A stretch of 64,000 bases of DNA from Dromaius novaehollandiae (Eukaryota; Chordata; Aves; Casuariiformes; Dromaiidae), in the NCBI RefSeq assembly GCF_036370855.1, contig NC_088112.1, positions 19,770,469 to 19,834,468 on the forward strand, written 5' to 3'. Shown in pieces: positions 12,701 to 26,865 of this stretch. Below the pieces are notes generated by a model. It made no database searches and was not told the DNA's origin. It saw only the letters and a list, made by a program, of their open reading frames with translations. Within the stretch, counting starts at the first letter, position 1. Each line of letters opens with the position of its first letter. A program made the position numbers and the translations under genes.

Positions 12701-15700
12701 GATTTCGAGCCTCACATGGCTATTAGGGTGCACATTAAAGTTTAATAGAGCAGGCTGTATGTGTTACAGCTGGAGTGACAGGCCGAGGATTAGCATTGCA
12801 AATTATGAGTTGTGATTGCGTCCAGTTTTGAATTTCCTGTAAATTATGAGATAGCAAAACAGATAACACCATTGCAACGAGGAAGCCAAAATCAGCGTGG
12901 ACAACAAAATGGTATTTTAGCCAGCAACTGAAGTAGGGGCATAGAGATTACTTGCATTTTAGGAGTGAAATCAAAGGTGCCTTGCAGTAAAACAGCTTGT
13001 TGAGGCATATTAACAGAATATCCAGGTCTTTGCAGAAACAGGAGATATTATTTCAAGAGAACCAGCTTGGGATATGGGATACTATTAGCCCCAGCTCTGC
13101 TGCTGTCTCACATGGGCTTTGGGGTATGCCATTTTAGGATGCAGATTTCCAAGGGGCTGCAGGGATTTCACTGTCCTGGTCACACAGGCTTTCGTAGAAT
13201 GTGAACATAACTCCCCAAGATTGCCCAAAAACCTGAAACTTCAACAATCCTTTTGTAAGAGCATGAAAAATATTTCCATGTTACTTATATACAACATATG
13301 GCTTATAATACAATTGATGCACTCATTATGTCTGAACTGAAAAGGCTTCTCTTCTGAAGCTTACAACACTGTTTAATAATAAACAGGTAATTGCACAAGC
13401 AAATAAAGATTAATCAATACGGCAGGCCTCCAAATGCAGGATTGTTTCTTCGTCTGTGTTTGGACAATGCTCGGCACGAGGGGACTCCAGACCTAATTGT
13501 GGCCTTGGGGCGCAATAGCAAGCGCAGTAAAACCAGCCATGCTTTCTCGCAGCGATCATCCCGTTTCGAGCCTCACATTTCCTTCCAACATTTTAGAAAA
13601 AAATACAAGGGTCTAAATTTATTTCCTGCTAAGAAAACGTTGCACAACTTTTGGCTGGCTCCTGCCTCCCCTTCGAGTAGCCTTGCAGAGAAACTGCCTA
13701 TACGGATCGCAGACACATACACAAAAAGCAGAGGTGGATGATTCAGCTCAAAAGGCCAAATTTATCCAGAGTGCAATTACGCTGTCTTCCTGAGTTTTCA
13801 GCTCAGACCTGCTAGATGGGATACAAATGCTTCAGCCTTTTTGCTGGGTTTCACTCAGGTTTAAGTGGATTTTAAAGCTGGCATTGGGCTGGTGGCACCA
13901 TTAATGGTCTTTGGGAGAATGGCACCGCTCCGGTGCTTGTTAACTAATGCTTTCCTAACCCGGACAACTGGCTGGCTCGGGAAATGGGCAAGTAAAAAGG
14001 CAGACGTTTTTAGTAGAAAATAGTTTCACCCTGGTTCCCTCTTCCCAAGCACAGGCTGCCGTATCAACCTCGCTTTCCAAAGTGCTAAAAAGTCCAGATG
14101 CAAATTCTGCACTTGCAAAATTCTTTGTTCATGAAAAATTTTGAAAGCAGATTTTTAGAGTCAGTCTGAACAAAATATTTACAACATTTACAGATGCCAG
14201 AGCTAAAATACAGGAATCTTAAATTAGCTTTCAAGCAAGTGGAGGTCCCATTGGCTGCTGCAACTAACACCTCCAGCTTCTTTTAGGTCAAGCAGATCTA
14301 AAGTCATTCCACACTTGAAAATCACTCTGCAAAACTAACTCAGTATTTATTAGGATAACCGCATGCGAGACAGCCAAATTTAGCTTTTTTGGATCAAGTT
14401 GTCTATTCCATGATCAAAGTTGTTTACATGTCATTATGACTTTGGAATATTATTATCTTTGGGACAAGAAGATAAATGCTGCACATGCCAAGTTGCTGGA
14501 TGATTTAATGGTTAAATTCAGATTTTTTCATCTCCACCCATTCCACAAGATTTTTGGACTACCTCCAGCCTGAGTTCATTCCAAAGTGTTTCCTCGTTTT
14601 AGTTCTGTCCTTCTGCAGAAAACTGCACATCCCAAAACCATAACAGAGGATTTGGCATATCGCTCTCCTTGTTTAACATACTCCCAAAAACTATAGGCGA
14701 GTTCTGACTACACACAGTGTGTTTATGCAAACATATTTTATAGAGGAACTTGAAAACATTAATGTATTTTCTCTTTGTCAGTCCCAGTTTTTCCAATGAC
14801 TTTATGGATACATTTCATGTTTTTAACACCAGAAAGGTTTCAAAAATTTTTTTTTTTTTCAGTCCTTTGCCCAGACAGAAAGGTTATATTTAGCCTAATT
14901 TGCTCTCATCAAAGCCAGTGACAGCAAGAGTTACCCATTACCTGACAAATTAGTCAGCTGGAAAACAGTCCTGAGCCCCAGCCTGCCCACTCGTGCTGAA
15001 CGGGGATGGAGAGGCTTCTCTCATCCCATCAGCAATCAGCAGGTTCGATATGATACCACACAGTATTTTTTAAAAGACAAAAAAAATCACACTATATAAA
15101 GTTATTTTTGCTTTGGAACTTTTATTGGCCTGTAAAATATTTTTACATTTATTACACTTTTAATGAGAACTCCTAGAATCAAGGCTGGTGTAAATAATGA
15201 AAACAACACTAGTAAATGTCCCAATAAACCTCGCACCAACCCTTTGATGCTAATTTGCAGGCCCCGCGCACGTCCCCTCCTCCCCACCGCCCTCTGCAGC
15301 GCGAGCCGAGGCTGAAGGCAAAATGGAAATGCATCCCTGGGGACGCAGGGAAGGTCCCGGGGGGCTATATTTGGCTGCGGGATGATACCGCTTTTTTCAG
15401 GGTTGCAGGGTGATGCTCTGCCAGTGGGATAGCAGGACCCCTCAGCTTTGCACTGTCCTTTCCATCACTGTGGGGTGACGAGGACGCGTGGTGTTTGCCA
15501 CCCGCGGGTGAAATATGGCCCAGTGAGCAATTTGGGGCACCCGTTCACTCACCTGCCAGGTTTCCTATCAGCTGCAGTGGCGGATGCAGGGCCCTTCAAA
15601 CTCTGCAAAGTGGAGTGTCACCTGCTGAGTCATTTAATTAAGATCCTTAGACAAGTCTGAAAACCTTGGAAGCATCTTTACAATTCCCAGAGGCTCAGCA

Positions 15701-18700
15701 GCAGCCAGCTGCATTTACACCTCCCTGTATTTTTGGCTTCGGTGTCTTTATTTTTTTCCCTGTGTGGTATTTCATAGGTGCCACTTGCAAGGACCATCGA
15801 CATGTCTAGTAGATGGTTCCCCTCTTCCAGCCATTTCATTCTCATTAACAGATACCCCCGGTCACCCCAGATTTTCTCCATATTCAGGATTTCAGTGCTG
15901 CTGACTCAGCTGTACCCGTATAAAGTATCAGAGAGCCGCACAGGGCAGGCAGGTCTGCAGGCCTGAAGCGCACTTTGTAGGTGATGGGCAGAATTGACAT
16001 GGGAAAGAGAAAGGAAAGGCAAGTAAGCCATCAGGTGCCCAATGGGAAACCCCAGTTGTTTTTTTGCATGTAAAAAAGTGCTTCCATTTCTTATATTTAG
16101 CGCGTTTGCTTGATCTTTTGCTCAGTAGCAAGATCCTGCACCGCCATCCATCTCAGGCTTCAAGACGTTCCTCCAAATATCTGTAAATTAGCTTAATACC
16201 ACCACACTCCAAGAAATATCCCCAGGACATAGGGGAGAATAGCAGCACCATTAGGTCACAGACTGAGCCCAGAAAAGCCCTTGAACTATGAGGATATGGA
16301 ACCGGATCCCGAACTGATTTCAAGATCTGTGCTGAACCACCAGACGTATTATTGTCTTTCTGCTTTCCTGTAAGCCTACAACAACATTATTTATTATATG
16401 TTGGGTTAATTCCAGTACCAAAAAGTGCAAAAAGTTTCTGGGACAACCCTGATGGCCACACAAGGAACCTCAGACAATGCTGCTCCCCAAGGACAGCACC
16501 TTCCCAAGGCTCCGGCCAAGGACGGCGCGCCCGCCATGGCTCCCACCTCGTGGGCATTGCTAACCACACGTCGCTGAAGACTCGGCTCCCGGGCTGCCTG
16601 TTTGTACGCAGCCCTTTGGAAATGGCTCACTACACGCCACGCTGACTCAAATTCCAGTTGCTACAAGAAGCGTCATTGCTGTGTGCTATCAGTTGCGAAT
16701 AGCACATTAGATTTTCCTTTGCTATTTAATCCTCTTGATTCCAGGGCCAGATCCCATAAAAATTCCTTCCAATATCTACATCATAGAAACTCACCCAAAC
16801 CTTAACAAATCACTTTTTGCAGGGCTTACCAGTCCTGCTTGCTATGCAATACTGCACGAATTCCAGTTTGGGTCAGTCTATTTTGCCTTCCTGACTTTTC
16901 TATGACATTTTGGTTGAGATTATCTCTCTTCAACTCCTGTCCTGAAATACCATGTTCTGGTGCAATGCATGTTCTTTTCATGCAAATCAGCGCATCTCAC
17001 CCTGAGTCAGCCGCATGTCACCAGGAAGCGAAGACAAATAGATAGAGATCTCAGGATCAAACTAATTCCATATTTCAGTTTTTCTTTTGGGAGCCTGTCA
17101 GGATAAAATGATCTCTTGAACAATCAGGTCTCTGATTCATAACTGACGATCATTCACGGACTTTTGCAAAATGTTATGTCATTTAAAAAATGGTATAAAA
17201 AGCTACGATGATGCATCATGTTACATCGTGTTCCATGGCTTATTGACAAAATATTAATTACATATTAACACAAGCCTGTAGGAACCTTTGAAATAACAAA
17301 CAAACACAAAGAGAAGTTTCAAAGTTGCAGGATTTGAATACGGCATTTTACATCCTCAGTGAGGTAAAGGAAAAGGAGAAAGATCATTGAAGCCTGCAAG
17401 AATTACCCAGGATGCGAGATTAACAACACGGGACATTGGTATAGTCCACACGTATGCACACTAGCAATGCCAATGCTCTCCCATGAACAGAGCCCTCACA
17501 AAGCGTTTAAAAGAGGCTTTACACCATACAGACTCCCAACCTGGCCCTGCCACCCCTCGCGATGGGGGACAGAAACCTCCTCCTACCACGTCAAAAATCC
17601 TTGCTTTGTTTTTTTTGCAGTGCAGAAAACCTACCCGTCTCTTCAGTATCGTTTTCCCAGTCTTCGAGCATCAGGAAAGCAGTGCACCCACAAACCAAGG
17701 CATTCGGCATTGCAAAATGCAAAGGGGTTTCACGTTCCCTGGCCCCAGCCCAGCCAGAGTGGGCCAACAGAGAGGAGAGCATCTCTCCTCGTCCAGATGT
17801 GTCCAATAAGGGGCAACGTAAAACTCTGCCTTGGTGGGATCTGGCTTTACCCTTAAGCATTGGCAGCATTAACCATCGTGCTTGACTTCTGCGACGGGAA
17901 TGCCGCTGCTCTTGCCGCATAAATCAAACCCGGCTGAGAGATCAGAAACTTCAGCAGAACCAGATGGCCGCGTATGGGGCAGATAATGCAAGTGCTAACC
18001 ATGCGTGCAGTCCTTCTGCGTCTCTTCCAGGAACGGAGACAGGGGAAAAACCATCTCTTCCTGCAGACTTCCCCAGCCTCTGCTGTCTGTAACACCAGCA
18101 AGCCTGTTGCAGCAAAACGGTTGCACTCAGCCAGAAATTCGGCACCAAAGGCCAGGTTGAAATTTTTCAAGTGCAGTGATTAAAAGAAAAAGAAACAGAG
18201 AGAGAGATTGGGGATGACCTGCAGATTCGGCAGTGCAGTCTTGCTAGGGATAGAGCAGTTTCGGTGGCTATGCAGTCTGCAGTGAGTCCAACTTACTGAG
18301 CTTCTGTTCCTGTCTGTGGACTAGCCCCAGTGAGAGGACAGCCCTTAGTCGATCGCTGGCAACGGAGCCGATGAATCCTTCCCTTATACTGGAGGGGTGA
18401 GGTCAACCTTTAAGCAGTGGTGCACAGTACCAGCTGATGTAGATAAGACATCTCCCACCACCTCTCTTGCTTAACTAGGTAAGGGCTTATGGTGCAAGTG
18501 CAGAGGGATGCACATTTTGCACTCGAGCACTGCAAATATTTGCTCAGACAGCCCAGAATGTCCTTTCCTTGTATGCTTCCAGCAGGAAAAATACTCAGAA
18601 AAGCATTGGCAGACAGATCCTGCAGCACCCCTTTTCCCATGGTGCTTTCAAGAAGTCCCTGACTAAGCCTCCAGGTGTTGTGAGACTGGGCAAATGATGA

Positions 18701-21700
18701 CATCTTCAAGGATATTTAGGTTCCTAATTCCCCGCAGCTACTGCTGATAACCTGGAGTGTGGGCGTCTGCCCTGTTTGTGTCTTAGGCAAGACCTGTGAC
18801 ACTTTGGCACTTGGAAAAGTAGTAAATAAAAAGCAATAAATAACAGCAAGACACATTCAGCTAACCTCAGCACGCAACCCAGCAGGTAACTTTTAGATGG
18901 ATGACTGTACAATATTTTCACTGCCTGGCAAGGGCCTTGACATGTATTGAGTCACTGACGTCCCAGTGATAGCAGGGAAGATGCAATCAGCTCCGTGCTC
19001 CCTGTGGCCAGCCTGCTGGGTGTTGTGCCATCGTGAGCTCTGTCTCTGCACGGCGTGGGTGGGGTGGGTGCTCCCAGTGGGTCACGCACACCAAAAAAAC
19101 ACGTTTGAGATTATGACACCAAGATACATAGACCTGTTCCTGCCTTGAAAGCTTCACTGGATGTGTCTTCTTTTGCTTCTGAGCCATAAAAAAGATCAAG
19201 TGAGGGCTTGCCTCTGGCATGTGGTAATGGATGGTTTCGGGCAGAAGCTGCTGCAAAGGATGAGTGACAACCTCCCCGGATGGGAAGCTCATGGAAGCTC
19301 CGTAGTTCACCAAGCTACACTGCAAGAGAGGTGGTGTAACACAGCACAGCAAGGACCACTTACAGGAGGAGTTTGATTTCAGCAGGCCCAGGTAACAGGA
19401 GAATTATTTCCCAGAAAAGTCTAAGTTTGCCGAGAAATCGTACCTTGCATCAGCTTTGCTATTGACTTTCTTTATGGCCAGCCGAGGTCTACAGAGAGCT
19501 GCCTCGGTTATGCCTTAGAACAACCTGCAGCAGGGACACAAGTGCATCGCGCAGCTTGATCTTGTAAGAGGAAGGCCGTGAGCTTGCCAGCACGAGCAAC
19601 GGTTGTGCTCTCAAGCAGGGCTTGTGGGAGCCCACGCTCCGCTGTGACTGCTTGAAGTGCTGTTCGTGTCTAATTTACTGTGTACCAAACTGTGTACAGC
19701 CCTTTAAAAAATGATCATCATTAAGGAAAGGGCAAACATTCACAGAGAGCGTGGGGATGGCATTGATTTACTAACAGTTAAAATTCCAATTCAGACTGAT
19801 TTCCATAAAACATGCCAAGGGGTTTTTTTAACTGTTTTTTCCTGAAAAAAGATCTCCTCCATGCCATGCGAGCTCTAAGAAATTCACCACTGAAACCAAG
19901 AACAAAGAATAACTATGCTTCAAAGTTATTTACTTCACGTTTCATTGCAGAGCTATTTAACTTGTTATACAGAGGAAATTGCTTCGAACGTTCTTTCTTT
20001 TGTACCACTTTCCTTAGAAGACTGTTGAAGTCGCATTAACAAAGCAAAAAAATGCATTCGGAACAAGGGATCTTCTGTAACTGTTAGGTGGTACTAAAAA
20101 CAAGCTAGAATAAATTGCCCGTACTCTTTCCCTTACACCACGTGTGGGCACAGACGTCACGTCAGAGCCCAGCCATACACTGCGCTCATGTCCACTCTTC
20201 CTGGAAGAGGCTCTTAAGATGACTTGCTTGTTTGCCTCCCTTTCCATCCTCAGACCACAGCAACAATGGAACAGGGGTTTCAGCATAAAACACTCTGTGA
20301 TTCTGGAAGGCTGGTCCCTGCTCGAGAAAAAGCATAGTAAATTTTTTTAAACACAACCTGAAACTGCTGCTCCTGGATGTCTGTGGTCTTGGTGAGTCAT
20401 TCCCGCGTGGCAATGCCAAGTCTGACAAGCAGCAGAGCTTGGGACACGGCCTGGAAAGGTGAAATCCAACAGCAGTTATGCTGAAGACATTTCTATACCA
20501 ATCCTGAGGGATTAATTTGGATTGAATAAATGCCGCCTGACCTGTAAGGACCTGATAAACCCCATTCCTGTCCCCATCACGGGCACAGGTGACACAGGCA
20601 GTGGCACCTGCAAGGGCGCAGTGCAGCCACCTCTCTTGCTCCTCAGCAGAGCTTCCCAGGAGGCTGGTCCTTGGGGCCACCCCAGCCTGTTGCTAGGTGC
20701 TGATGGGTTTTTGTCTCTATGGGAAGGAGCATTTTTGGTTTTGTGCTTGTTTTGGGGGCCAAGAGCACATTCAGTTTCCCACCGTCCAGCAGAGGCAAAC
20801 CTGGAACCATGGACAGCCAAGTTTAACATCTCTGGGAAATGCTCATTTAGAGGGAAAAGAAGGTTTCTGGAATGAAAATCCTTCCCCATTTCTTACCTTA
20901 TTATTTGACAAAGACTTCTGATTCGTGCTTGGTTTAACTCTGCTGGCGCTCTCCAGAGTCGTGTTATCTTGAGGTCATACTCCTTGGAGTGTTGTTGCAG
21001 TCTTAAAATCCAAAGTCCTGCCCCAGCAGCTTTTCTTCTCAGTTTTCTAATCAATAGTTTCCTTGAAAATGTTGCTTTGTAAACATTTGCCATATATCAT
21101 TTGTAATGCATGTAACAAATGTGTGTGCTCATTTCTCAAAACCCTGCCAAAATCATCCGTGGGGGAACTCCAGATAGGCAGATACGGGAATATTTAGCTT
21201 CCTGCTTCCATGGAGTTTCTTCAGTGACTTTTCTTCTTACTGCCTCTCTACAAAGTCTCATCTATTGCATCTTGACTTGAATTTTAAGCAACACACTTTG
21301 CTGTGTCATGTTGCATGTCCATATGGCACAAATACACCCAGTGGAAAACAGTAACACATCTTTATTACCGTGACCATCACTTCAGAAGAACACAGCTAAC
21401 TTTATTAAGATCCCATTACAGCATTAAACACAGATAGCTCCTGTACAGCAGGAAAGGAAGAGAAAATGTGTAGAAACCAAGTGATTTAATTGAAAATGCA
21501 TTATCTGATTGAAAAAATATGTTTCTGCAACAGCCTTTTGCACACAGGTTGAGTTAATGAAAAGAAGGTTCCCAGCGTACATGTGTGATTCTTTAGGCAG
21601 CAGTAATCAAGCCAGGGTGCATTTCCTGGGGATTGGTAACCAGCTGAGAGGAGCTGATGTGCCGCGGTCATTAAGCCCAGCCAGCCATTTATCGAGGGCA

Positions 21701-23490
21701 CCAATATCATTACTGCTAATATCTCCGAGTAGAAAAAACATTGTCAAGCTCAGAGGGGGAGAGTCCCTGGGACTTTGCCCCTTACGGACTATTTTTGAGC
21801 TCGCGGGATGTCACGAGCTTGCGTTCCTTGGGGCTGGCACGTGCCCACCTGGGTGATGGAGCGACTCCTCCCAGCCGCACTGCACGCTTCTCATGGTGGC
21901 AACAAAATTTGCAGATCTGGGTGTTTCACCAAAATAAACGGTTTGCCAAACTGAGGAATCCACGGACCAACGTGCTTTTCTTTCCCTGTGGCCACTGGAA
22001 AACTGTGTTTGCTTTCACTGTCCTACAGCCAGAATAACGCGGTTTGTACATCACTAAGTTTCTTCCCTTAAAGAAGTGCTGTAAGCGCCTTCAGAAACGG
22101 TGTAGGAGAGGCAGTGATTTCTAATTTAACTATGCTTTTTTAGTAAATACCAGAGTAAATAGACATAAATGTGCAGTGTTTAAATAGCAGCAGCCCTAAG
22201 GCATAAGTAAATCATCTTTATCCTCTTTTAACTGAATGGTTTCTGAGGGGTAGGGAGGGCTTTTACACATAAATATGAATCTCAACAAATATTCAGCACA
22301 CCCCTTGAATTTATGTGCTGCTTATGCAAAGAGAAAAAGGAGTCGTCTTATTCCCAAGACTTTAGGAGACAAGAGGAAGGGCGAGCAGCGAGGCTGTGCG
22401 GCAGGAAGGCTTCATGCAGAAAATAAATGGTTCCAGCAGTCCCAAAGTGGCTCTCGCTGAAACCACGGGAGAGACTGAGGGCCACGTGCCACCGGTCCTC
22501 GACTCTGCCATCTGTGTGGCTCAGCAGCCCACAGGCACGTGGAGACACGGGCAGCGGCAGTGGCAGACCAAGGTTGGAGGTAGGGGCAGACGGGGATAAG
22601 ACCCAGGTGGTGGCATGGTCCTGAGTGACCATTCGTTCCGACAGGCAGCACCCAGGAAGGACTTCGCCCTTTTCATCGTGAGGACAAGCAAGCAAACCAC
22701 AACCTGTTCAAGTGTTGCTACAATCCCGGAGATCGAAACCGAAGAAAAATGTTCCACTAAAACCCTGAAATGCAAAGGGATTTCCCCGCAGCGCTGGCTC
22801 CCATGCCATGGACGGCAGATTGGCCACCGCAGAGGCACCTGAGCAGGAAACCTCCTTGCCGCGTGCACCTCTGCGAGGTTGCCTCTCCCGTCTCTGAACT
22901 ATGCCACATCTCCAGATCATATCAAAATATGTAGCAGTTGTCTATCGGTGTGAAATCTAACATGATTCACAGCCCAAACATCACTCCTCAGGCTATCATT
23001 AAGCAGAAGTCTTGCTGCTCCTTTACCGTCTGATTTTAGGAAGGGGAAAGAAGCGATCTGAGGGGGGGATTCTCACAAGTTGTTAGTGGCTTTGGTGAGA
23101 GCACACTTAGACCAGCATAATCACATCAAAATCCTGCAGGACCATAGGGTTTCTTAAATACGTAAGGCCATTTACTCTCACCTGAGGCTTGTTCTTCTTT
23201 TAACACATTTGTATTCAAGAAAATAAAATGATGATTCACAAACAAAATTAGAATCACTACTACTTAAGCAACCCTTTTGATCCCGAAATCTCCGCAGGCG
23301 TTTTCCCCACCCCACTGCTCCCAACCCAAACTCCTTATGCATGAAAAGCAGCAGGCACCTATTGCAACGCAAAGGGGTGCTGGCGCCACACCATGTCCTG
23401 GCCCCAAAGGGATCGTTTTGCTCGTCTCTGATCCGAGGATCTCAGCACATCCGCAGATGCTGAGCAAAGCTTTACACCAGCTCTTCGAAG
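9798..23490. other. Gene-free unique DNA with AT-rich candidate elements
   Basis: No supportable coding exon in 13.7 kb. Two poly(A) runs (11522-11544 and 11579-11594) are simple repeats with a short palindrome between them. Non-repetitive AT-rich blocks with homeodomain-type cores lie at about 12660-12870, 14340-14480 and 17160-17290. The last has a TATAAAAAG string (17194-17202) and the palindrome ATGATGCATCAT (17208-17219). Elsewhere I see nothing specific. Confidence 0.55.
12660..12870. promoter_or_regulatory. Candidate non-coding element with two bicoid-type sites
   Basis: Contains TAATCC (12692-12697) and the opposite orientation GGATTA (12787-12792), the core recognised by K50 homeodomains such as PITX1 itself. 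The ten-mer AAATTATGAG also occurs twice about 40 bp apart (near 12800 and 12842). No transposon signature. Function is inferred from motifs alone and short motifs are common by chance, hence the low confidence. Confidence 0.25.
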
Positions 23491-23494
23491 TGGG

Positions 23495-23660
23495 TCTCTG
23501 TTATTAGCCCCGTCACTTGCCTGGGGGAGCTAGCTGCAGAGACAGTGAGGTTTTCATGGAGGAAGTCCATGGAGATTTCAGGAAGAGAACCCAGGTCCTC
23601 TAATTCTGAGCCTAATTTCTGTCCTTTATAGAAGCTGTTGCTATTACTCTATGGTTTCTC
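23495..23660 (-). repeat. Ancient MIR/CORE-type SINE fragment
   Basis: Reading + strand, the order of short blocks follows the reverse complement of MIR-family SINEs: a TTATTAGCCCC block, a degraded gcagagacagtgagg block, then an AGAACCCAGGTCCTCTAATTC-like block that matches the Pol III B-box flank of the family. Heavily diverged, so an ancient insertion shared widely among amniotes is expected. Subfamily cannot be assigned by eye. Confidence 0.5.
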
Positions 23661-26645
23661 AGAGGAAGGCTTACTTCAGGCATCAAGGCTCACTTCTGCC
23701 AAAGGATGGTCATTTCCTAAAGATCTCTCTGTAGACAGTGCATGGAGACCTCTCAAGAGCAGCTTTGAGCAAGAGCTGAATTAGCTCTCCCAGGACCCTC
23801 ACTCTCTCTGTGCCTGCAGAAGGACCCTAAGGCATTTAGTGTTAGGAGCTGGACGTTAACCCTCACATGCATCCCTAGCTGAAGTACGGATTTCTCCATG
23901 CTTAACATAACAAGCAGCATTAATGGCTAGGGCTCGTGGAGGGGCATTAAGGGAAATAGATGCCGAGCACCTGAGGAACTGCAGTGCAGTGTGGGGCACA
24001 TGGTGCCAAGAATAAGTGAATGGAGAAAATACCTGAACAGAAAATATCTGAAAGAATGAAGGAGTCCAAAGCCCCATTGGGTCTAAAACTCTCCACGAAT
24101 GTGAAGGGCAGCCAGAAGAGATTTAATAATATGGGTGCTGACAAAAACACAGAGAGGCAGAGGGGAGCTTTGTCTTGGAGAAGACCTGGTTCTGCAGCGC
24201 TTGGTGTGAACCAGGGCTCCGGGTTGCTCTCTCTAGCTCCGCACCCAAAATCCGAGTGCTGCGTTGCCCGTAGAAACGAAACGCAGCACCCCATGCCTAT
24301 CACTGGAGAGCACACAGAGAGGGGCCTTGATAAATCAGTCAACAAAATCCATTTTCGTTCCGGAGTTCAGTAATTGCTATGGTTTCTCACTATGCCCACG
24401 AGGGCCAGGCTCTTCATTAGCAGCTCGGGGAGCCAGGAGGGGTGCAAGCAGGTGTAGCTGCAGGCTTTCCTACCGGGTACACATCTGAGGAGGCTCCACA
24501 GCATAAATCACTCTTTCCAACGTCAGTTTTAAATCACTCTCCCTAACAGCCATCTCCTGCCCTTGATCATTGCTCCTAGGATGGCAATGGGGTTTCACAT
24601 ATGGTTTGAGTGAAGCGTGAGGCCTTCAACTGCTCCACATCCACCTGTTTCACATTGTGTCATAGGTACGTACTTAAGCATTTCATTAACATTTCCCCTT
24701 TTTTAACGTTAACTCCAGCCGTGCTGACTCTGCGTATGCGGCTAGAGGTTTGCAGCAGCAATGCGGCATGCAGCCAGACCTGCTGCATTTTGGAGGCAGC
24801 ATGCCGCGAGGCTTGCAGGTGAGCGAGGCCGCTTCTGAATATTTCTGCTGGGAACTGGGTGTTTTGTGCCACTCAGACAAAGTGGGAACTCCACATCCGC
24901 TTGTCCCGGGCAGCTTAGAAGATCCAGCCCTTGCTGCATGGCTCTTTGGTATTGTATAATCCCCTATGTGAAACACACACTCCACTTGAGGATCTCAGCT
25001 GTGTTTAATCTTAATTTATCCAAGGGCATATCCGCATTATTGTTTCTTCCTCCTTGCAGGAGAGCTGCACCCCCCCCCCCCCATCTCCTTTCTTTTGTAA
25101 GGTGAGAGATCCTTGCTGTTTTGCAATTGCTTTAGGAAAACCAATACGGCCTCTGTGGCTGAAGGAGCCACCCATCGCCGTGCCTTTGTTTAAGTTATAG
25201 GGTTCTCCAGCAGCACAGCTCCAAAGCCCGACTGGGGCAGGACAGGTTTTAGCATGTTTTTTCATCTCATTCTTTCTGTCTCCTTTCAGTTGGAAGCTCA
25301 ACTGTCAAGATTAAACCATCCACCTGTGTGGCATACTCAAGCGTGGCTGGACTTGATAGATCTGCACAGTTGGATTCAGCAGCAGAGATCACAGATCCGA
25401 GACACACACATTGCGAATAGCCTACTAATCTTTCCTCCCTCCACTCCACCCCCCTCAAAAAACCCAAACATGTGTTTTTCCTTACAGTGCTTTCTTTTTA
25501 AGGTGTCTCCTGTCAGCGATGTCATGATGGGAATTCTCAGTGGAAGCCTTTACAAAACTGTATTTCTATCATTACCTTGCGGCTTACACATAGCGTTTCG
25601 CAGCAATTGAGGACAGAAACGTGTAAAAAAATATTTGCAGGGAAAAAAGGAGAGAAGTCGGCTATTGGAGGCATGAGCAGAGTGTTCCTGGCCTGACAAA
25701 CGCAGCACAGCTTGGGCAGGGTGAACTCCCATGCAGAGGAAGGAAGCAAGCAAGAATGGTGCAAAATCAAGTGGGCCTAAGCACGGCCTTGTCCTGCAGT
25801 TAAACCTTGAATGTCACCAGCGTTCGCTGGCTATGCCCTGAGCAAAGGCACCGAGGCAAATGGAGCTGATGGGTTCACACGTCTGCCTGGAAGTTTCGGT
25901 GTTTAAATATTTTCGAGCAAGACATGCAGCTGCAAAGCACTGCCTTCCTGCAAGGGAAAACGTAAAGGAAGGACAAGCTAGCTCAAGAGTCTTAAACCCT
26001 TCCTAAGAGAAACCTGGACATTCAGCCTCCTCAGGTCAGGGCTTGGAGTAACTCCTGTGTCCCAGCCATTTCCTCTACGAGGTGGTTTTTTCCTGATTGT
26101 TTCCCAGTGTTGCTACCATACCACCTGCTATTTTATTTTAGTTGTAAAATCCGGTGCATTCAAGTCCACCTTCAAACTTATGTTCCAGTCGTCCATGGCA
26201 TCCAGTTATGTATCCGATCTTTCCATTCCTTAAACCAGGCTGTCATCCCTTTATCTTTTATTCTTACCTCATCTGTTGAACAAATGTCACAGCCACAGTT
26301 ATTAGAAATATTTGAACCTGACAGCTGCAAATACTCAAAGGCAACTATACGTGTGCAGGACTATAATTAGGTGGAGCATTTAATTTTGTTTTTAAATCAC
26401 TGAGATCCAGTATTGGAATTGCTGCAGCCATGGACAATCAATACAGGCAGTGTGACTTAGCAAACTTTACGGTCATTTATTTTCTATGTATGCAAGGATA
26501 ACTAATACGCCCTGCCTGCAATGACATCTATTGTGTTGCACGAGAAGGGATTTTGCCTGGCTAAAGCTCAGACCACGATACCTCCACTCATGCGGACCTT
26601 AGCACTGATACTGCACAAGGTCCCCAGACTTGGACTGAAAAAAAT
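23661..26645. other. Gene-free unique DNA
   Basis: No supportable exon or clear repeat apart from a poly(C) run (about 25070-25084). Overlapping short frames on both strands show no family resemblance. I see nothing else specific. Confidence 0.5.
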
Positions 26646-26649
26646 AGCG

Positions 26650-26865
26650 CCTAATAATTGCTCAGTGCTTTCTGCAGGATGCTTTAAAAACATCAGCTGC
26701 GATCTCTAATATTCTTTGAAGTAGGTTTCTCTCATCATCCCTGTCCTATGGATGGAGGGCCAAGAGACGTAGGACACCCGATTTGCTCGAAGACATCAGC
26801 AAAGGTGGGGTTAGGGTCTACAAGTCCCAGCCTCCTGCCTCAATACTCAAACCACTTAGTTTTTC
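26650..26865 (-). repeat. Ancient MIR-type SINE fragment
   Basis: The + strand follows a MIR-family reverse complement over most of its length: an AATTGCTCAGTGCTTT tail-side block, a worn TATGGATGGAGGGCCAAGAGAC block where the family has the gatgggaaactgaggcacagag string, a GATTTGCTC block, and a terminal AAGTCCCAGCCTCCTGCCTC-like block. Substitutions are many but the block order is preserved. The exact subfamily is uncertain. Confidence 0.45.

Noticed and set aside
13085..13330. Possible sense-orientation MIR fragment (CCAGCTCTGCTGCTGTCTCAC)
   Set aside because: Similarity is limited to about 40 bases and fades at once on both sides; too weak to annotate.
17190..17222. TATAAAAAG string followed by a palindrome, as a promoter
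   Set aside because: No CpG island, initiator, exon or donor follows; a TATA-like string alone is common in AT-rich DNA.
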